From: Bacteroidaceae bacterium
GTDB taxonomy: Bacteria; Bacteroidota; Bacteroidia; Bacteroidales; Bacteroidaceae
Direction of reading: 5' to 3'
DNA length: 64,000 bases
Assembly: GCA_017541025.1 (NCBI GenBank)
Contig: JAFXZY010000058.1
Coordinates: 26,516 to 90,515 of the forward strand
The translations under genes were made by a program, and so were the position numbers. Shown one piece after another: positions 26,740 through 36,374 of the stretch. The stretch's first letter is position 1; the number at the start of each line of letters is the position of its first letter. A model generated the notes under the pieces. It was not told the origin of the DNA. It saw only the letters and a list, made by a program, of their open reading frames with translations, and did no database searches.

Positions 26740-28593
26740 ATGGCAGAAATCAACATAACAGAACAGGAAGAAAAGAAAAGCCTGAACTTTATTGAACAGA
26801 GAGTAAAAGCAGATTTAGCCGAAGGCAAAAATGGTGGAAGATTACAGACACGTTTCCCGCCTGAACCCAATGGCTACCTGCATATAGGTCACGCTAAGGC
26901 TATTGCCATGGACTTTGGTGTAGCACAAAAGTTTGGAGGTGTGTGTAACCTGAGAATGGATGACACGAATCCCCAAAAAGAGGATACGGAATACGTTGAG
27001 GCCATTGAGCGCGACATCAAGTGGCTGGGGTTCCAGTGGGGGAAGGTTTGCTATGCCAGCGACTATTTCCAAGACCTTTGGGACTTTGCCGAATGGTGCA
27101 TCCTGCAGGGACGTGCTTACATAGATGAACAGACAAGCGAGGAGATTGCCGCCCAGAAGGGAACACCCACAGAGCCAGGAACCAACTCACCATACCGTGA
27201 CCGTCCTGCGGAAGAGAGCCTAAAACTCTTCAGGGAGATGAACTCTGGTAATGTAGAGCCTGGCAAAATGATTCTGCGTGCCAAGATAGATATGGCAAAC
27301 CCCAATATGCATTTCCGCGACCCAATCATGTATCGCGTTCTGAATATGGAGCATTGGCGTACTGGCAACAAATGGAACGCCTACCCTATGTATGATTTCA
27401 CACATGGACAGAGTGACTACTTGGAAGGCGTTACCCACAGCATCTGTACGCTGGAGTTTGTGGAACACAGGCCCCTCTATGACCTCTTTGTAAATTGGAT
27501 GAGGGAATGGGCTTCCGATTGCAGTGGAAAAGCAGAGAGCGGCAGCAGACTCTCAACTTTCAGCTCTCAACTTTCAACTTATCAAGGTCCCCGTCAGTTT
27601 GAGTTCAACAAACTGAACCTGAATTACACTTTGATGTCTAAACGCAACCTGCTGATTCTTACCAAAGAAGGCGTAGTGAACGGCTGGGACGACCCACGTA
27701 TGCCTACCATCTGCGGTATCCGACGCAGAGGTTACAGTCCTCAGGCCATCCTGAACTTTATCGACAAGATTGGCTACACCACCTTTGATGCGTTGAACGA
27801 CATCAAACTGATGGAAGCAGCTTGTCGTGAAGACTTGAATACCCGAGCTATCCGCGTAAGTGCGGTAGTAAACCCACTGAAACTGATTATCGACAACTAT
27901 CCGGAAGATTTGGTGGAGGAAATGACAGCCATCAATAATCCTGAGTTGCGCGACGCCAATAGCAATACCATTACCGAAGGCAATACACATATCATCCACT
28001 TCTCACGCGAACTTTTCATTGAGCAGGATGACTTTATGGAAGACGGAGGCAAAAAATTCATGCGTCTGGGTCCCGGAAAGGAAGTACGACTGAAAAATGG
28101 CTATATTATTGCCTGCTCTGACGAACAGGATGAACAGGGTAACTTCAAGTGCATAGAGAAGGATGAAAATGGGAACATCGTCTGTGTTCATGCCACATAC
28201 GATCCCGACAGCAAGAGCGGAATGCCTGGTGCCGATCGGAAAATCAAGGGTAAAACGCTGCATTGGGTCAGCTGCCGACACAGTATTCCTTGCGAGGTAA
28301 GAAACTACGAATACCTATGGACCTGCGAAAACCCCCGTGATGCCATCAAGCAGTACGAGAAGGAGAATGGTGTACGCGGCATAGATGCGATGCGACCTTT
28401 CTTAAATCCTGATTCGCTGACTATCAACAAAAACGCGCTGATAGAGGAATTTGCTAAAGAATTGCCTGCACTTTCTTACCTGCAGTTCCAACGTATCGGT
28501 TACTATAATATAGACCCAGACAGCACACCTGAACATCTGATTTTCAACAAGACTGTAGGTTTGAAGGACACTTGGCAAAAAGGTGGTAAATAA
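26740..28593 (+). CDS. glnS: Glutaminyl-tRNA synthetase
   Basis: 617 residues. Class I signatures: 'PPEPNGYLHIGHAKA' (HIGH) and 'TLMSKRNLL' (KMSKS-like). The acceptor-binding and C-terminal beta-barrel anticodon domains fit GlnRS, including 'RMDDTNPQKEDTEYVEAIE' and 'MRPFLNPDSLTINKNALIEE'. It attaches glutamine to tRNA-Gln. An oddity lies between 'NWMREWASD' and 'GPRQFEFNKLNL': an extra Ser/Gly-rich stretch encoded partly by a 13-bp direct repeat (27550-27576), which resembles an in-frame insertion of spacer-type DNA. Start 26740 is set by the promoter position. The next gene begins 2 bp after the stop, so both are probably on one transcript. Confidence 0.94.
   Translation: MAEINITEQEEKKSLNFIEQRVKADLAEGKNGGRLQTRFPPEPNGYLHIGHAKAIAMDFGVAQKFGGVCNLRMDDTNPQKEDTEYVEAIERDIKWLGFQWGKVCYASDYFQDLWDFAEWCILQGRAYIDEQTSEEIAAQKGTPTEPGTNSPYRDRPAEESLKLFREMNSGNVEPGKMILRAKIDMANPNMHFRDPIMYRVLNMEHWRTGNKWNAYPMYDFTHGQSDYLEGVTHSICTLEFVEHRPLYDLFVNWMREWASDCSGKAESGSRLSTFSSQLSTYQGPRQFEFNKLNLNYTLMSKRNLLILTKEGVVNGWDDPRMPTICGIRRRGYSPQAILNFIDKIGYTTFDALNDIKLMEAACREDLNTRAIRVSAVVNPLKLIIDNYPEDLVEEMTAINNPELRDANSNTITEGNTHIIHFSRELFIEQDDFMEDGGKKFMRLGPGKEVRLKNGYIIACSDEQDEQGNFKCIEKDENGNIVCVHATYDPDSKSGMPGADRKIKGKTLHWVSCRHSIPCEVRNYEYLWTCENPRDAIKQYEKENGVRGIDAMRPFLNPDSLTINKNALIEEFAKELPALSYLQFQRIGYYNIDPDSTPEHLIFNKTVGLKDTWQKGGK
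27550..27576 (+). repeat. 13-bp direct repeat CTCTCAACTTTCA inside glnS
   Basis: Two perfect copies (27550-27562 and 27564-27576) one base apart, followed by a third partial ACTT. The word CTCTCAACT also occurs at 47851-47859 over the 3' end of rnfC. Translated in frame, it gives 'SRLSTFSSQLST'. Confidence 0.75.
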
Positions 28594-28595
28594 GC

Positions 28596-30053
28596 ATGCC
28601 TATGCGAGAAGAAGACGAGGAAATTTACTTCAACGATCCTGAGTTTCTGGAATATCTTCAGAAGTATGAGCAGGCTCACGAAAAAGGTGAGCCTATCTAT
28701 ATGGATGCAGAAGAACTCACAGACATTGCGGAGTTCTACATGACTCAGAACAGGGAGGAAGAAGCCAATGAGGCAGTCTCCCTGGCACTTAGTTTGCATC
28801 CCGACAGTGTAGATCCGCTGATATTTCTGGCCAGACAGCAGATGTTCCATGACAATCTGGATGAAGCCATAAAAATAGCCAATTCTATCCCAGACCAGAG
28901 CGACAGAGAAACCACATTCCTTTGGACTGAGCTTCTCATACGCTCAGACAAGCCAGATGAAGCGCTGCAACTTATTATATCCAAACAGGAAGAACAGGAT
29001 GAGGAAGAAATGTTTCTTTATGATGCCGCCTGTATCTTTATGGACTATCAATATAATGAGATAGCTCAACATCTGATAAACATATTGGAGGAAAAGCATC
29101 CACAAAACACAAAACTCAGGAAACTGAAGATAGAGAATCTGGTTGCCCTGGAGGATTATGACGAAGCCATAAAGCTGCTACAAAACTTTATTGATGAACA
29201 TCCCTATAACACTTATGCCTGGAGAACATTGGCAGAGGCTCATGTTGGGAAGAGCAATTTTCTGGAAGCACTTGACACTATTGAATACTGCTTAGCCATT
29301 AACCCCACAAACACTCAGGCTTTGGTACTGGAAGCACATTGCCAATTCCATTTGAATCACCTGGATCAGGCGCACGAGATATACCTCCAATTGCAAAAGT
29401 CCGACCCACAAAATGGCAGATTCTATTATCTGGATGCCGTTACGATGGCCAACATGGAGAAATTCGCAAAAGCAAAGGAGTGCATAGCTAAGGCTCTCAA
29501 ATATACACCGGAAGATGATGAAGACCGTATACAGATACTCATCCATCAGGCATATATCGAGAGCAAATGCCATAACATTAATGAGGCATTAGATGCGTTG
29601 GAAGAGGCTATGAAACTCTCCTATGGATTAGAAGACATAGAGTTTCATCTTCTGATGGGAGAAATTCTTCTGGAAAATGGCATGGAACAGGAGGCGGCAG
29701 AAAAATTTGAGATTGCTTACAAAGAAAGTAAGAACAAGCAGCAAACACTCCTTACCATGGGAATCGCCTATGCCGAAACCATGCATTATGATACGGCATT
29801 ATCATTGCTGCAATCCTTTGCACATGAATATCAAGGGAAGGAAGGTGTTGTGGCAATACCCTATCTGGCCTATTGCTACAAAAAGATACATGATCAGGAC
29901 AATTACCTGAGATACCTCCGCAAGGCAGTTTCTGCCGACAGGGAGATTACTGAGTTCTTATTTGCCAAAGACTATCCCAGCATACAACCCGAGGAATATT
30001 ATCTGTATGCCTTCAAGAATGCATACGGCCGTTTCCCCGAATCCTGGGAATAA
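28596..30053 (+). CDS. Tetratricopeptide repeat protein
   Basis: 485 residues, acidic, with no signal peptide or membrane segment. At least eight TPR-like helix pairs can be traced from about residue 40 to 450, for example 'NTYAWRTLAEAHVGKSNFLEAL', 'DALEEAMKLSYGLEDIEF' and 'LLTMGIAYAETMHYDTALSL'. TPRs are protein-protein scaffolds, and the partner is unknown. It starts 2 bp after glnS, so the two are almost certainly co-transcribed. A strong bidirectional terminator follows. Confidence 0.85.
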   Translation: MPMREEDEEIYFNDPEFLEYLQKYEQAHEKGEPIYMDAEELTDIAEFYMTQNREEEANEAVSLALSLHPDSVDPLIFLARQQMFHDNLDEAIKIANSIPDQSDRETTFLWTELLIRSDKPDEALQLIISKQEEQDEEEMFLYDAACIFMDYQYNEIAQHLINILEEKHPQNTKLRKLKIENLVALEDYDEAIKLLQNFIDEHPYNTYAWRTLAEAHVGKSNFLEALDTIEYCLAINPTNTQALVLEAHCQFHLNHLDQAHEIYLQLQKSDPQNGRFYYLDAVTMANMEKFAKAKECIAKALKYTPEDDEDRIQILIHQAYIESKCHNINEALDALEEAMKLSYGLEDIEFHLLMGEILLENGMEQEAAEKFEIAYKESKNKQQTLLTMGIAYAETMHYDTALSLLQSFAHEYQGKEGVVAIPYLAYCYKKIHDQDNYLRYLRKAVSADREITEFLFAKDYPSIQPEEYYLYAFKNAYGRFPESWE

Positions 30054-30060
30054 GAACAAC

Positions 30061-30098
30061 AAAAAAGAGGAATGCAACTGCTACTTCCCCTCTTTTTT
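30061..30098. terminator. Bidirectional terminator between the TPR gene and manC
   Basis: AAAAAAGAGG / CCTCTTTTTT forms a 10-bp stem whose A and T tracts provide U-runs in both directions. Confidence 0.75.
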
Positions 30099-31157
30099 TT
30101 ACTCACTGAATTCTCTAATACGTTGCTCTTCGCTTAACTTACAGATTAGCAGGGAATCATCCTTTTCTGCAACGATAAAGCCTTCCAGTCCCTGTATCAC
30201 CACACGCTTTTCCTGGGTAGTGTGAATCATACAATTACTGGTTTCATACACTTGGATATTAGGTCCAATACAGGAATTACCGTAAATATCACGTTCGGTA
30301 TTCATGAGCAACGAGCCCCAGGTACCTAAATCACTCCAACCGAAATCGGCAGGGAAGACGAAGATTTCCTCAGCCTTCTCTAGAATTGCATAATCCACTG
30401 ATATATTCTCGCACTCAGGGAATTTCTCGTTTATAGCCTCCTGCTCCTTATCGGTGCCATACAAGGGAAGCATATCCTCAAAGATATCTGATATAGCAGG
30501 CTGATAAACACGGAATGCATTAACAATAGTACTTACGTTCCAGATAAAGATACCTGAATTCCAGAAGAAATTATTCTTGGAAATGTACTTGGTTGCCGTT
30601 TCTATATCTGGCTTCTCACGAAAAGAATCAACGCGATACATCTCCTTGTTTCTTACAGATGAGAAAGCCAAATCAGCCTGAATATACCCGTAACCGGTCT
30701 CAGGACGGGTGAGTTTCATGCCCAACGTCACGATGGCATCTGTCTCTGAAACGAACTGGAGTGTTGACTTAACTACACGCTGAAACTCGTTAATATCCAT
30801 GATTATATGGTCACTGGGCGTAACCACAATGTTGGCATGAGGGTCTATTGACTTAATACGCCAGCTAACATAAGCAATACACGGAGCTGTTCCACGTCGG
30901 CAAGGTTCGGAAAGAATATTACCTGCAGGAACGTCAGGTAATTGCTTACGTACTTCATCAGCATATTTTATAGAAGTAACCACCCAAACTTTATCAGGAG
31001 AAACCATACCACGGAATCTGTCCAGCGTTAACTGAATCAATGTCTTTCCGCATCCCAAAACATCCACAAACTGCTTGGGAGTCTCTGTAGTACTCATAGG
31101 CCAGAACCGACTTCCTACGCCTCCGGCCATAATAACCAAGTGATTACTGTTTTCCAT
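30099..31157 (-). CDS. manC: Mannose-1-phosphate guanylyltransferase
   Basis: 352 residues. It makes GDP-mannose from mannose-1-phosphate and GTP, the precursor of surface glycans and GDP-fucose. The nucleotidyltransferase signature 'MAGGVGSRFWPMS...PKQF' is at the N-terminus. 'TPSDHII', 'EKPDIETATKYI', 'WNSGIFIWN' and 'GWSDLGTWGSLL' follow in the expected order. The short form lacks the phosphomannose isomerase domain of bifunctional ManC/AlgA. The frame can begin with GTG at 31163, but ATG 31157 two codons later is preferred. A -7 box TATCTTTG lies at 31183-31190. Confidence 0.92.
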   Translation of the reverse strand: MENSNHLVIMAGGVGSRFWPMSTTETPKQFVDVLGCGKTLIQLTLDRFRGMVSPDKVWVVTSIKYADEVRKQLPDVPAGNILSEPCRRGTAPCIAYVSWRIKSIDPHANIVVTPSDHIIMDINEFQRVVKSTLQFVSETDAIVTLGMKLTRPETGYGYIQADLAFSSVRNKEMYRVDSFREKPDIETATKYISKNNFFWNSGIFIWNVSTIVNAFRVYQPAISDIFEDMLPLYGTDKEQEAINEKFPECENISVDYAILEKAEEIFVFPADFGWSDLGTWGSLLMNTERDIYGNSCIGPNIQVYETSNCMIHTTQEKRVVIQGLEGFIVAEKDDSLLICKLSEEQRIREFSE

Positions 31158-31182
31158 ATTCACAATCTACATTTATGAGCCG

Positions 31183-31190
31183 CAAAGATA
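31183..31190 (-). promoter_or_regulatory. -7 element for manC
   Basis: Minus-strand TATCTTTG, 26 nt upstream of ATG 31157. No TTTG is found at the right distance. Confidence 0.45.
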
Positions 31191-31196
31191 AAAAAT

Positions 31197-31230
31197 AAAA
31201 ATATGCTTACGCTTGAAAAGGCATATTTTT
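31197..31230. terminator. Terminator after the amylase gene
   Basis: A perfect 10-bp stem AAAAATATGC / GCATATTTTT with T-rich tails on both strands. It ends the minus-strand fabD-amylase unit just before the manC promoter. Confidence 0.7.
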
Positions 31231-31277
31231 TTTATCTATTTTTAGATATTCAATTAAAAATACTGAAAACTATTACT

Positions 31278-32933
31278 TTATAAACCTATTTTGAGTACCA
31301 CACCGCATAATGCAGGAACGCTAACACAAAAAGGTTTCTCTGAGGAGAAATCTATCTTTTGCCTTTTACCTGTAAGCATATTAGTGGCAGAGCAACACTC
31401 TTTCTCCTTTATTTTCCATAGTTCAAACAAGTGTCGGGGCAAGTCTATCTGCAACTGCTGATCTGTTTCAAAGAAATTGGCAACGATAACAAATACATCC
31501 TTTTTCCCCTTCCGTGCAAAAACATACTGCTGATGCAGATGTGGATTCTGATACATCAGGTCAAAGAAATCGCCATTCGAGAACGCAATCTCCTGTTCCT
31601 TCAATCTCAGAACCGAAGCATAGAACTTACGCAACAGCAGTTCTTCTTCTGAAAGAAGTTTGCCGTCGAAAGTACCTTTGTTACGCCAGCGACGAATGGT
31701 ATCAACCGTCCAATAGTCAAAGATAGTGGTTCGTCCGTCTCGGCCACTGAAGCCTTCTTCGTCCATCCCTCTTTCACCCAATTCCTGACCGAAATAGACC
31801 ATGAACGGATTCTTATACATCAGTGCACTGACTAACAACGGTGCCCTACCCTTACGTGCATCTCCTACAAAGAAATCACTTGCTAAGCGCTGTTCATCAT
31901 GATTCTCCAGAAAGTTCAGCATATTCATGCGGATATCATCTGTCTGTTGCCAGCAAGAAGTAATACTTTGGGCACTGGCATTGCCCTGTGCTACAGCTTT
32001 CAGGGTATCATAAAGCCCCACCTTATCATAGAGATAGTCGAAATGGCCTCGATGGATATAATTCCTATAATCGGCAGGATTATATACCTCGGCTATGAAA
32101 AGTATGTCGGGAAAAGCGACCTTAACCTGTGGAATTACCCACTCCCAGAACTCAACGGGAACCATCTCCGCCATGTCACATCGGAAACCATCGATTCCCT
32201 TTTCTGCCCAAAAGAGCAGAATGTTGAGCATCTTATGCCATGTATCAGGAATTGGATTGAAATGTCCTACTCTACCGGCACAGACATCAATGCCATAATT
32301 CAGTTTTACCGTCTCATACCAATCGTTACATCCAGGCCAGGCACAGAATACATCGTTGCCGGTTGCTTTGGCAGGAAACTCCGAATAGGAACTTCCCTGT
32401 TTGATATTATCCAGATGAAGCGCTTCACCTGAAAGATAATAGAAATTGTTTTGGTTAGAGAACGGAACATTCGTATCATCTCCAACGCCCAAATCGTCCG
32501 TTCCCTCTGGACAAACATCAGAATGATACTGACGTGCCACATGATTGGGAACAAAATCTATGATTACCTTCAATCCTGCCTTGTGTGAACGAGCTACCAG
32601 ATTCTGGAACTCCTTCATACGTGCCGGCACTTTTTCTGCGAGGTCCGGATCCACATCGTAATAATCCTTAATGGCATATGCACTGCCAGCCTTCCCTTTT
32701 ACCACATCGGGATGATCCGGACTGATACCATAGCTTGTATAATCCGTCTGGGTGGCATGTTCTATGATGCCGGTGTACCAGATATGAGTAGCACCAAGGC
32801 TCCGGATTTCCTCCAGAGCCTTGAGTGTAAAATCGGACATCTTTCCGCAACCGTTCTGTTCCTTTGTTCCATTGGGGACCAAAAGGGTCTCATTGTTACC
32901 GAAAAGACGTGTAAGAACCTGATATATGATCAT
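31278..32933 (-). CDS. GH13 alpha-amylase family protein
   Basis: 551 residues with no signal peptide, so probably cytoplasmic. The (beta/alpha)8 catalytic domain shows all GH13 blocks: 'IIDFVPNHVAR', 'GFRCDMAE' (nucleophile Asp253), 'FIAEVYNP' (acid Glu282) and 'FLENHDEQRL' (Asp346). The absence of export suggests action on internal glycogen or maltodextrin; substrate and product are not predictable. A C-terminal beta domain follows ('VFVIVANFFETDQQLQI'). Its ATG overlaps the fabD stop (ATGA), so translation is coupled to that fatty-acid gene, a combination with no obvious metabolic logic. Confidence 0.88.
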   Translation of the reverse strand: MIIYQVLTRLFGNNETLLVPNGTKEQNGCGKMSDFTLKALEEIRSLGATHIWYTGIIEHATQTDYTSYGISPDHPDVVKGKAGSAYAIKDYYDVDPDLAEKVPARMKEFQNLVARSHKAGLKVIIDFVPNHVARQYHSDVCPEGTDDLGVGDDTNVPFSNQNNFYYLSGEALHLDNIKQGSSYSEFPAKATGNDVFCAWPGCNDWYETVKLNYGIDVCAGRVGHFNPIPDTWHKMLNILLFWAEKGIDGFRCDMAEMVPVEFWEWVIPQVKVAFPDILFIAEVYNPADYRNYIHRGHFDYLYDKVGLYDTLKAVAQGNASAQSITSCWQQTDDIRMNMLNFLENHDEQRLASDFFVGDARKGRAPLLVSALMYKNPFMVYFGQELGERGMDEEGFSGRDGRTTIFDYWTVDTIRRWRNKGTFDGKLLSEEELLLRKFYASVLRLKEQEIAFSNGDFFDLMYQNPHLHQQYVFARKGKKDVFVIVANFFETDQQLQIDLPRHLFELWKIKEKECCSATNMLTGKRQKIDFSSEKPFCVSVPALCGVVLKIGL

Positions 32934-33829
32934 TCTATACCTTTGATAGTAACGTCGGCATTACCCTTGGCAATCTTACTAATCATGCCTTGTAAAGCAC
33001 GACCAGGACCGCACTCCATGAATTCGGTTGCACCGGCAGCAATCATATTCTGAACCTCCTGAGTCCAACGGACACTTGCTGTGAGCTGAGCAATCAGATT
33101 CTGCTTAATCTCTGCTGCATCAGTATGGGCCTTGCCGTCAACATTCTGGTAAACAGGACATTTAGGAGTCTGGAACTCTGTCTTCTCGATAGCCGCCTGA
33201 AGTTCATCCTTGGCAGGCTGCATAAGGGGGCTGTGGAAAGCGCCACCAACAGGTAAAACCAGAGCACGACGGGCACCGGCCTCTGTCAGCTTCTCACATG
33301 CAGCGTTTACTGCATCGATATTACCACTTATGACCAACTGACCAGGACAGTTATAGTTGGCAGGAACTACTACACCATTACCCAGTGCACTAACTTCAGC
33401 ACAAGTTTTCTCTACTACCTCATCATCCAGACCGATGATTGCAGCCATAGTGCTAGGAGCTGCCTCACATGCCTTTTGCATAGCTAAGGCACGTGCATGA
33501 ACCAACTTCAGGGCATCCTCGAACTTCAGGGCACCGGCAGCAGCAAGAGCACTGAACTCACCTAGGCTGTGACCGCCTACCATATCGGGATTAAACTCAT
33601 CGCCCATACAAAGGGCATTAATAACACTGTGCAGGAAAACAGCAGGCTGCGTTACCTTGGTCTGCTTCAGTTCTTCTGCAGTGCTTTCAAACATAATATC
33701 AGTGATGCGGAAGCCCAGGATTTCATTGGCCTTCTCGAATAGCTGCTTAGCTGTTTCATTGCTTTCGTACAGGTTCTTACCCATACCGCTGTACTGTGCT
33801 CCCTGACCGGGAAATACAAATGCTTTCAT
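32930..33829 (-). CDS. fabD: Malonyl-CoA:ACP transacylase
   Basis: 299 residues. It loads malonyl groups onto acyl carrier protein for fatty-acid elongation. The N-terminal 'FPGQGAQYSGMG' oxyanion loop, the nucleophile elbow GHSLG (Ser88) and 'GGAFHSPLM' with the partner His are all present. A full consensus promoter lies upstream. The stop codon overlaps the start of the amylase gene by 4 bp. Confidence 0.95.
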   Translation of the reverse strand: MKAFVFPGQGAQYSGMGKNLYESNETAKQLFEKANEILGFRITDIMFESTAEELKQTKVTQPAVFLHSVINALCMGDEFNPDMVGGHSLGEFSALAAAGALKFEDALKLVHARALAMQKACEAAPSTMAAIIGLDDEVVEKTCAEVSALGNGVVVPANYNCPGQLVISGNIDAVNAACEKLTEAGARRALVLPVGGAFHSPLMQPAKDELQAAIEKTEFQTPKCPVYQNVDGKAHTDAAEIKQNLIAQLTASVRWTQEVQNMIAAGATEFMECGPGRALQGMISKIAKGNADVTIKGIE

Positions 33830-33872
33830 ATCTTTATATACCTTAATTTATATAATGTTCAATTTCGGACTG

Positions 33873-33904
33873 CAAAATTACGATTTAGTGAGCGATTTTC
33901 CAAA
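33873..33904 (-). promoter_or_regulatory. Promoter of fabD and the amylase gene
   Basis: Minus-strand TTTG (33904-33901), 20 nt, TAATTTTG (33880-33873), about 44 nt before the fabD start. Confidence 0.75.
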
Positions 33905-33984
33905 TTTATTTGAGAAAAACCGAATGTTGGTAATTTCGAGACTGCTTAGCAGCCTCAAAGTTACAGCTTTTTGTTTAATACATA

Positions 33985-36309
33985 TTAATCGCTCAAAGAA
34001 TATGGCTTACCCGTCTTTACGCCCCTGCTCTTATTGGGTGCAGATGTCATCTGGAACTCCAGCGTACCGCCAGCCAGAAGGTCGGCATGCGTAATGTAAA
34101 GTTTGTCGTATGGCTTGCCGTTCAGTTTCACCTGTTTTACGTATCGATTCTTGTCGCTTACACCAGAAGCAATAATCTCCAAAGTCTTGCCGTTGGGAAG
34201 TGAAACCTTGCAATAAGGAATATAAGGAGCACCCAATACATACTGGTCGGTTCCCGGACAAACAGGATAGAAACCCATTGCACTGAAAATGTACCAAGCA
34301 GACATCTGACCACAGTCGTCGTTGCCATGCAAACCGTCGATGTTGTTCACGTACATGCGGTTCATTATTTCGCGTAACCAGTATTGACTCTTCCATGGCT
34401 GAGAAGTCCAGGCATATAGGTAAGGAACGTGATGACTGGGCTCATTGCCGTGAACATAACCGCCTAGAAGGCACTCCTCTTCGATATCTTCGTTATCCTC
34501 GTAATATTTCTTGTCAAGTGGATGAGCAAAGAGGTCGTCCAGCGCAGCTACAAACTTCTTGTCGCCGCCAAAGCATTCTATCATACCCTTTACATCGTGG
34601 GGCACATGGAAGGAGTAGTTGGCACTATTACCTTCGATGAAACCCTCGCCGTATGTCTGGAGGGGAGAGAAATCCTTCTTCCAACTTCCATCCTTATATT
34701 TGGGGCAAGCTAAGCCTAAGGCTGGGTTGAAAACATTCCGATAGTTGAGGGCACGCTGCCTGTAGGTTTCTGCCATCTCTGCATCCCCAGCATCCAGGGC
34801 AGCCTGATAGATGGTCCAGTCGTCATAGGCATATTCCAGCGTATTGCTGGCACTTGTACCGCAATGGTCGTAAGGCACATATCCGTACTTTATATAATCG
34901 GTAAGACCTTCCATCCATTTCGATGTGGAAGTAGCTTTCATAGCCTCCAACATGGCCTTCTTGTCCTTAATTCCGAGTTTCTTGGCTACGTCTGAAAGGA
35001 CAGAAACAGCATGATAGCCACTCATGCACCAGCCTTCGTTAGCCATCAGATACCAGATGGGCAACAGATGCAGGGCACTCTGCTGCTGAATGGCTATCAT
35101 ACTCTGGGCCATATCGGCACCCTGCCGGGGTTTCAACAGATTCAATAAGGGATGCTCTGCGCGGTAGGTGTCCCACAGTGAGAATACTGTGTAGTTCGTA
35201 AAGCCGTCGGCCTTATGGATTTCCATATCGTTGCCACGATACTGACCATCAACATCCATATAGACAGAGGGATTGATCATTGTGTGATACATAGAGGTGT
35301 AGAAGAGAGTCTTCTGATCCTCAGTACCTTCGATATCTATGGTTCGAAGTTCCTTCTCCCACTTTCCGGCAGTTTCCCTACGAATCTGGTCGAAGGTCTT
35401 TCCCTTTGTCTCAGCCTCTAAGTTTGCCAAAGCTCCGCTCATGCTAACGGGCGAAAGAGCCACCTTGACCGTTAGCTTTCGACTGGCAGGCAGTTTGAAC
35501 TTAAAATAGCCCACAATCTCCTTGCCGGCCATGTCGGGGAAATTGTGCTGGATGTCCATCTTGCGCCAGAAACCGTTGTATAGCATACGCTGATTGTTGT
35601 TATATCCCCACTCGCTAATGGGTTCCGACAGTCTGATAGCAAAGTAGGTGTAGTTCTGGCGTGCCCATCCGCTGGTGATGCGGTAACCCGTCAGTGTTGT
35701 CTCATCATCCACACGCAGGTAAGTCCATAGCGTTTTCCCTTCGTAATTATAGATTCCACTTCCTAAATCCAGGATAAACTGACCCTCTGCTTCGGGGAAG
35801 GTATATTGATGAATGCCCACACGCTGTGTGGCAGTAAGTTGAGCCAGCACATTGTAGTCATCCAGCTTCACCTCGTAATAGCCGGCAGTACACTTTTCTG
35901 TGTCGTGCGAGAAACGCGAACGGTAACCGCCGTCGGGATTCTCGGCAGTGCCGGGATTGGTACGTATCTTTCCTGTTGTGGGCATAATCAGGATGTCGCC
36001 CAAGTCGGAATGTCCTGTCCCGCTCAAATGGGTATGGCTGAAGCCTACAATCGTCTTATCGTGATGCTGATAGCCGGCACAATACTCATACACTTTACCT
36101 TGGTAACGGCCATTCACGTTATGGGGAATGGTATCTGTTTCGGGACTCAACTGTACAATTCCGAACGGCGAGCAAGCACCTGGGAAAGTATGTCCCATCC
36201 CGTTGGTACCAATGATGGGGTTCACATAGTCCAACACCCCTTTCCCTTGGGAGAATAATGTTAACGTAAAAACATACAGGGCAACTATAATGGTAAAATA
36301 TTTCTTCAT
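33985..36309 (-). CDS. Secreted GH92 alpha-mannosidase
   Basis: 774 residues from the preferred ATG, which opens a Sec signal peptide (MKKYFTIIVALYVFTLTLFS). The family start 'YVNPIIGTNGMGHTFPGACSP' is the N-terminal beta domain. The (alpha/alpha)6 domain carries 'GNDDCGQMSAWYIFSAMGFY' near the C-terminus, which is diagnostic of GH92. These are Ca2+-dependent exo-acting alpha-mannosidases, mainly alpha-1,2 on high-mannose N-glycans and yeast mannan. The enzyme is probably periplasmic. It has no neighbouring SusCD pair. It starts downstream of an HU-like gene, with a terminator between them and no good promoter visible. Confidence 0.92.
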   Translation of the reverse strand: MKKYFTIIVALYVFTLTLFSQGKGVLDYVNPIIGTNGMGHTFPGACSPFGIVQLSPETDTIPHNVNGRYQGKVYEYCAGYQHHDKTIVGFSHTHLSGTGHSDLGDILIMPTTGKIRTNPGTAENPDGGYRSRFSHDTEKCTAGYYEVKLDDYNVLAQLTATQRVGIHQYTFPEAEGQFILDLGSGIYNYEGKTLWTYLRVDDETTLTGYRITSGWARQNYTYFAIRLSEPISEWGYNNNQRMLYNGFWRKMDIQHNFPDMAGKEIVGYFKFKLPASRKLTVKVALSPVSMSGALANLEAETKGKTFDQIRRETAGKWEKELRTIDIEGTEDQKTLFYTSMYHTMINPSVYMDVDGQYRGNDMEIHKADGFTNYTVFSLWDTYRAEHPLLNLLKPRQGADMAQSMIAIQQQSALHLLPIWYLMANEGWCMSGYHAVSVLSDVAKKLGIKDKKAMLEAMKATSTSKWMEGLTDYIKYGYVPYDHCGTSASNTLEYAYDDWTIYQAALDAGDAEMAETYRQRALNYRNVFNPALGLACPKYKDGSWKKDFSPLQTYGEGFIEGNSANYSFHVPHDVKGMIECFGGDKKFVAALDDLFAHPLDKKYYEDNEDIEEECLLGGYVHGNEPSHHVPYLYAWTSQPWKSQYWLREIMNRMYVNNIDGLHGNDDCGQMSAWYIFSAMGFYPVCPGTDQYVLGAPYIPYCKVSLPNGKTLEIIASGVSDKNRYVKQVKLNGKPYDKLYITHADLLAGGTLEFQMTSAPNKSRGVKTGKPYSLSD

Positions 36310-36336
36310 AATATAAATAATGTATAGTTGGTTAAA

Positions 36337-36364
36337 CAAAAAACTCTCCTACAAGGGAGGAGAG
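36337..36364 (-). terminator. Terminator after the HU-like gene
   Basis: A 7-bp stem CTCTCCT / AGGAGAG (36344-36350 and 36358-36364), followed on the minus strand by a T-rich run (AGTTTTTTGTTT). Confidence 0.75.
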
Positions 36365-36374
36365 CTAATATTCT

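Noticed and set aside
30165-30223. Frameshift or pseudogene suspicion at the short C-terminal end of manC
   Set aside because: The length (352 residues) and final motifs fit monofunctional guanylyltransferases; nothing is broken.
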